Origin: Bacteroidota bacterium | GTDB lineage: Bacteria; Bacteroidota; Bacteroidia; Chitinophagales; Chitinophagaceae | DNA length: 64,000 nucleotides | Reading direction: 5' to 3' | Assembly: GCA_023416995.1 (NCBI GenBank) | Contig: JAEZGI010000040.1 | Location: forward strand, 1-64,000 | Part shown: piece after piece, positions 62,093 through 64,000 of the stretch | Position numbering within the stretch: the stretch's first letter is position 1 | Layout: every line of letters begins with the position of its first letter | Position numbers and translations under genes: made by a program | The notes under the pieces: generated by a model | What the model was told of the DNA's origin: nothing | What the model saw: only the letters and a program-made list of their open reading frames with translations | Databases searched by the model: none

Positions 62093-63328
62093 TTACGAAA
62101 GGTCATTTCCTGTAATACTGCCCGAGGCAATTGTTTTTGCCATTTCGTCTTGTGTTATCACTATGTTTTCAAGCAGCCATTCAAGACTTAAAAATTCGGA
62201 GGCGAGTCGTCCGAGGATATGGACGCCAACAAAGGATCCTTCGAAATCAGAGGTTCTTGTTGTTTGATGGACTTGCCAAGGATAGCTAACGTTATCTGTA
62301 AAAGCGATGCTCATTCCTTTTTTTGAAATAATGTCATTGACTGTATGAAGGTCAACAAAAATCATCATTAAGAATTCACCGTTATAAAATCTGAATAGTT
62401 GTTCAGAATCGATAAATGTCAATGGCCAAGGATAATAGGCTAAGTTTTGCTGTTTCAAGTCATTTAATGAAATCCCAAATGGCAGCCAGTCTGGCTTCAA
62501 AGCCGATGACATTGCATTGCCCACAGCATCCGGCGCAATTTTACAATCGAGAACAAGATACACTAATCCTGGTTCGATCTCTTTACACACGAAACCTCTA
62601 TCTGGTAGTGAGTGAATCAGTTTGGCTGCTGCTTGGCGGTGGTGGGTTGAAGCTCTTCCAGCCTCAATTCGAGTATGAAATACACCGTTTTCCATCTTCT
62701 GATCAGTGGAAATATAGCTTAGGATTGCTTGTGATGCCTCCATTTGGCGATCCATTCTTTCCTTATTGCCACCTTTGCCTGATTTCGCTTCAACTAGGAA
62801 AAATGGTGCATTTCCCTCTGGGAAGAGCGGGTAGAACGTTGTAATATCTCCATGTCGAAGTGTGTTGGTTAGGTCATTCAATATGACAGTAATACCCCGC
62901 GCAAAGCCTCCCCGTAATATTTTTCTTTCCAAACGAGCTCCTTTTTTGCCGGAGATGAATCCTGGATCTTCTTTGAACCCGAAATTTTTTAAGTCCCATT
63001 TATTGCCATAAGTGAATGCAATTGAATCACCAATGGTCCTAAGGCACCACCGGTAATACCGTTCAACCTCTAGCTTATCATTGGTTTCTTGAATTTTCGC
63101 TTTGATAATTTTGGACTCCTCTCGAGACTTGCCAGGCTTGGCTAACTCAACCTTGAATGCGGTATGGCTCTTTTTCAGTTTAGTAGTGGTGCGTTCTGAC
63201 CTAGTTAATCTGACTATTAATTCCTCTTGAATTTCAAGTGCTAAAAGACTGGTCTCGCCCTTATTTAAATTCAGAGTATGCACCTTGTCAAATAACTCAA
63301 CCAAATGTTTTTTGTGCCTGAGGATCAT
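62093..63328 (-). CDS. Leftward PD-(D/E)XK-type protein inserted between terminase and portal genes
   Basis: 411 residues. A helical N-terminal region (about 1-95), then NDLTNTLRHGDITTFYPLFPEG with D161 and FFLVEAKSGKGG with E180xK182: a D-x18-ExK site of restriction-endonuclease type, followed by a Gln (RMDRQMEASQ) often seen in this fold. The C-terminal half (about 230-400) has no motif I know. No methyltransferase is next to it. It lies opposite to the late operon, where terL and portal are normally contiguous, so it looks like cargo, plausibly a defence or exclusion nuclease. A TGCATT/AATGCA inverted repeat (63373-63389) lies 45 bp upstream of its start. Confidence 0.72.
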   Translation of the reverse strand: MILRHKKHLVELFDKVHTLNLNKGETSLLALEIQEELIVRLTRSERTTTKLKKSHTAFKVELAKPGKSREESKIIKAKIQETNDKLEVERYYRWCLRTIGDSIAFTYGNKWDLKNFGFKEDPGFISGKKGARLERKILRGGFARGITVILNDLTNTLRHGDITTFYPLFPEGNAPFFLVEAKSGKGGNKERMDRQMEASQAILSYISTDQKMENGVFHTRIEAGRASTHHRQAAAKLIHSLPDRGFVCKEIEPGLVYLVLDCKIAPDAVGNAMSSALKPDWLPFGISLNDLKQQNLAYYPWPLTFIDSEQLFRFYNGEFLMMIFVDLHTVNDIISKKGMSIAFTDNVSYPWQVHQTTRTSDFEGSFVGVHILGRLASEFLSLEWLLENIVITQDEMAKTIASGSITGNDLS

Positions 63329-63372
63329 GTATACAGCGTTTTAAATTAGCTGACGGAAATTTACTGTCTAAC

Positions 63373-63389
63373 TGCATTCACAAAATGCA
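63373..63389. repeat. Inverted repeat between leftward nuclease-like gene and portal gene
   Basis: TGCATT (63373-63378) and AATGCA (63384-63389), 5-bp spacer. It lies in the divergent promoter space between the leftward gene and portal and could be an operator. Confidence 0.4.
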
Positions 63390-63462
63390 TTCTTATATCA
63401 TTCCCACAATCTATATAAAAGCACTGTTGCAGCAAAACCGCTGTTGATATACTTGCAGACAA

Positions 63463-64000
63463 ATGACGCAAGCCCAGCTCACAGACTTAATAGAAAAGCC
63501 AGCCGACCTGCTTTCAACTCTCAAATCAGAGCGACCGAACGTTGACATCAGTAAGCTTCTGGCTCAGTACGAGCCGGAAAAACATGCGATCATGGATCCT
63601 GCCCAGGTTCCGGACAAGCCCATTAAAACGGACAGGGGTGATTCAACAGCACCTATCAACCGCATCGCTATACCACTTCAAAAAAAGATCGTTCAGTATG
63701 CTGCTGCGTTTCTATGCGGTAACAAAATACAACTGGATGCATCGGCTAAAAATGAGCAGAAGAAACTGCTCGATGTTATCCAAAAGACCCTTGATGATAA
63801 CAAGATGCAGTATAAGGATCTGCAGATCGCTGAAATCCTGTTTTCTGAAACAGAGGTTGCAGAGCTGTGGCATAGCGAAACGCTGAAAAATGGTGATGAT
63901 TATTGGGCTGGTACAGCCAACGAGAAAAAATCAACGGTTCGTTTCCGGATGCGGATACTTGCCAATTCCCTGGGTGATAAACTATACCCTTCGTTCAACG
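63463..64000 (+). CDS. Phage portal protein (partial, SPP1 gp6-like)
   Basis: The first 179 residues, cut by the window end. NRIAIPLQKKIVQYAAAFLCGNKIQLDA is the start of the SPP1-type portal family, followed by helical KDLQIAEILFSETEVAELW. The portal forms the dodecameric DNA channel at the capsid vertex and docks the terminase. Start ATG at 63463; stop lies beyond the window. Confidence 0.82.
   Translation, partial: MTQAQLTDLIEKPADLLSTLKSERPNVDISKLLAQYEPEKHAIMDPAQVPDKPIKTDRGDSTAPINRIAIPLQKKIVQYAAAFLCGNKIQLDASAKNEQKKLLDVIQKTLDDNKMQYKDLQIAEILFSETEVAELWHSETLKNGDDYWAGTANEKKSTVRFRMRILANSLGDKLYPSFN

Noticed and set aside
62416..62844. 142-codon plus-strand ORF inside the leftward nuclease-like gene
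   Set aside because: The 411-codon leftward frame has a coherent D-ExK motif; the plus frame is a shadow.
34586..64000. Integrative conjugative element instead of a phage
   Set aside because: Terminase small and large subunits and a portal gene are present; no tra or mobilisation genes were seen.

Overview
The window is a piece of a Bacteroidota chromosome, most likely Chitinophagaceae or a close relative, carrying the left part of an integrated tailed prophage. The host assignment rests on T9SS C-terminal sorting domains, a PUR-type DUF3276 protein, DUF4142/YceI/DUF2452 proteins, lipoproteins of Bacteroidota type, and promoters of the TTG / TAnnTTTG kind. It is inference from gene content, not a database match.

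Positions 1 to about 34,470 are host chromosome. They hold a D-threonine-aldolase-like gene cut by the window edge, a PAP2 phosphatase, polyphosphate kinase, DinB-like, Gfo/Idh/MocA, CinA-C and YceI genes, then a four-gene minus-strand operon at 7,555-14,520: heme oxygenase, a kinase-less bacteriophytochrome, a giant CheB-CheR-PAS-histidine kinase fusion, and a single-domain response regulator. This reads as a complete red/far-red light-sensing relay in which chromophore synthesis, sensor, kinase and receiver are separate proteins. Next come a BD-FAE-like esterase, an ABC exporter, a PUR-domain protein, a secreted M43 metalloprotease, glucose-6-phosphate isomerase, L-threonine aldolase, a PQQ-type sugar dehydrogenase, YihY, adenosylhomocysteinase, NUDIX, CorA, diaminopimelate epimerase, a nucleoside phosphorylase and tRNA-Cys(GCA).

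The prophage starts at the 3' end of tRNA-Cys. A tyrosine integrase at 34,586 is preceded by phased CGTTAGA repeats. There follow a DUF4468 cargo gene, a repressor/Cro-like divergent switch, and a leftward-to-rightward early region: Pif1-like helicase, Rad50/SbcC-like ATPase, RecT, MBL-fold hydrolase, a NinB-like protein, HNH protein, DEAH helicase, DUF4373 replication protein with internal iteron-like repeats, DnaB helicase, C5 DNA methyltransferase, two PD-(D/E)XK-type proteins, DUF3820, DUF1508, a J-domain protein and many small ORFs. A 1.1-kb gene-poor stretch (58.3-59.4 kb) leads into the packaging module: small terminase, large terminase and the start of the portal gene at the window end. 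No attR is inside the window.

Several things stand against the rightward phage operon: leftward islands at 53.8-54.3 kb (membrane protein), 57.3-58.3 kb (two membrane proteins) and 62.1-63.3 kb (a PD-(D/E)XK protein splitting terminase from portal). These are the best candidates for prophage-borne exclusion or defence genes. Two intergenic stretches, 36.64-36.79 kb and 58.70-58.85 kb, have promoter-like boxes, nested stems and U-tract terminators and look like undescribed structured phage RNAs. All function calls are from reading the translated sequences; no alignment or folding program was run.
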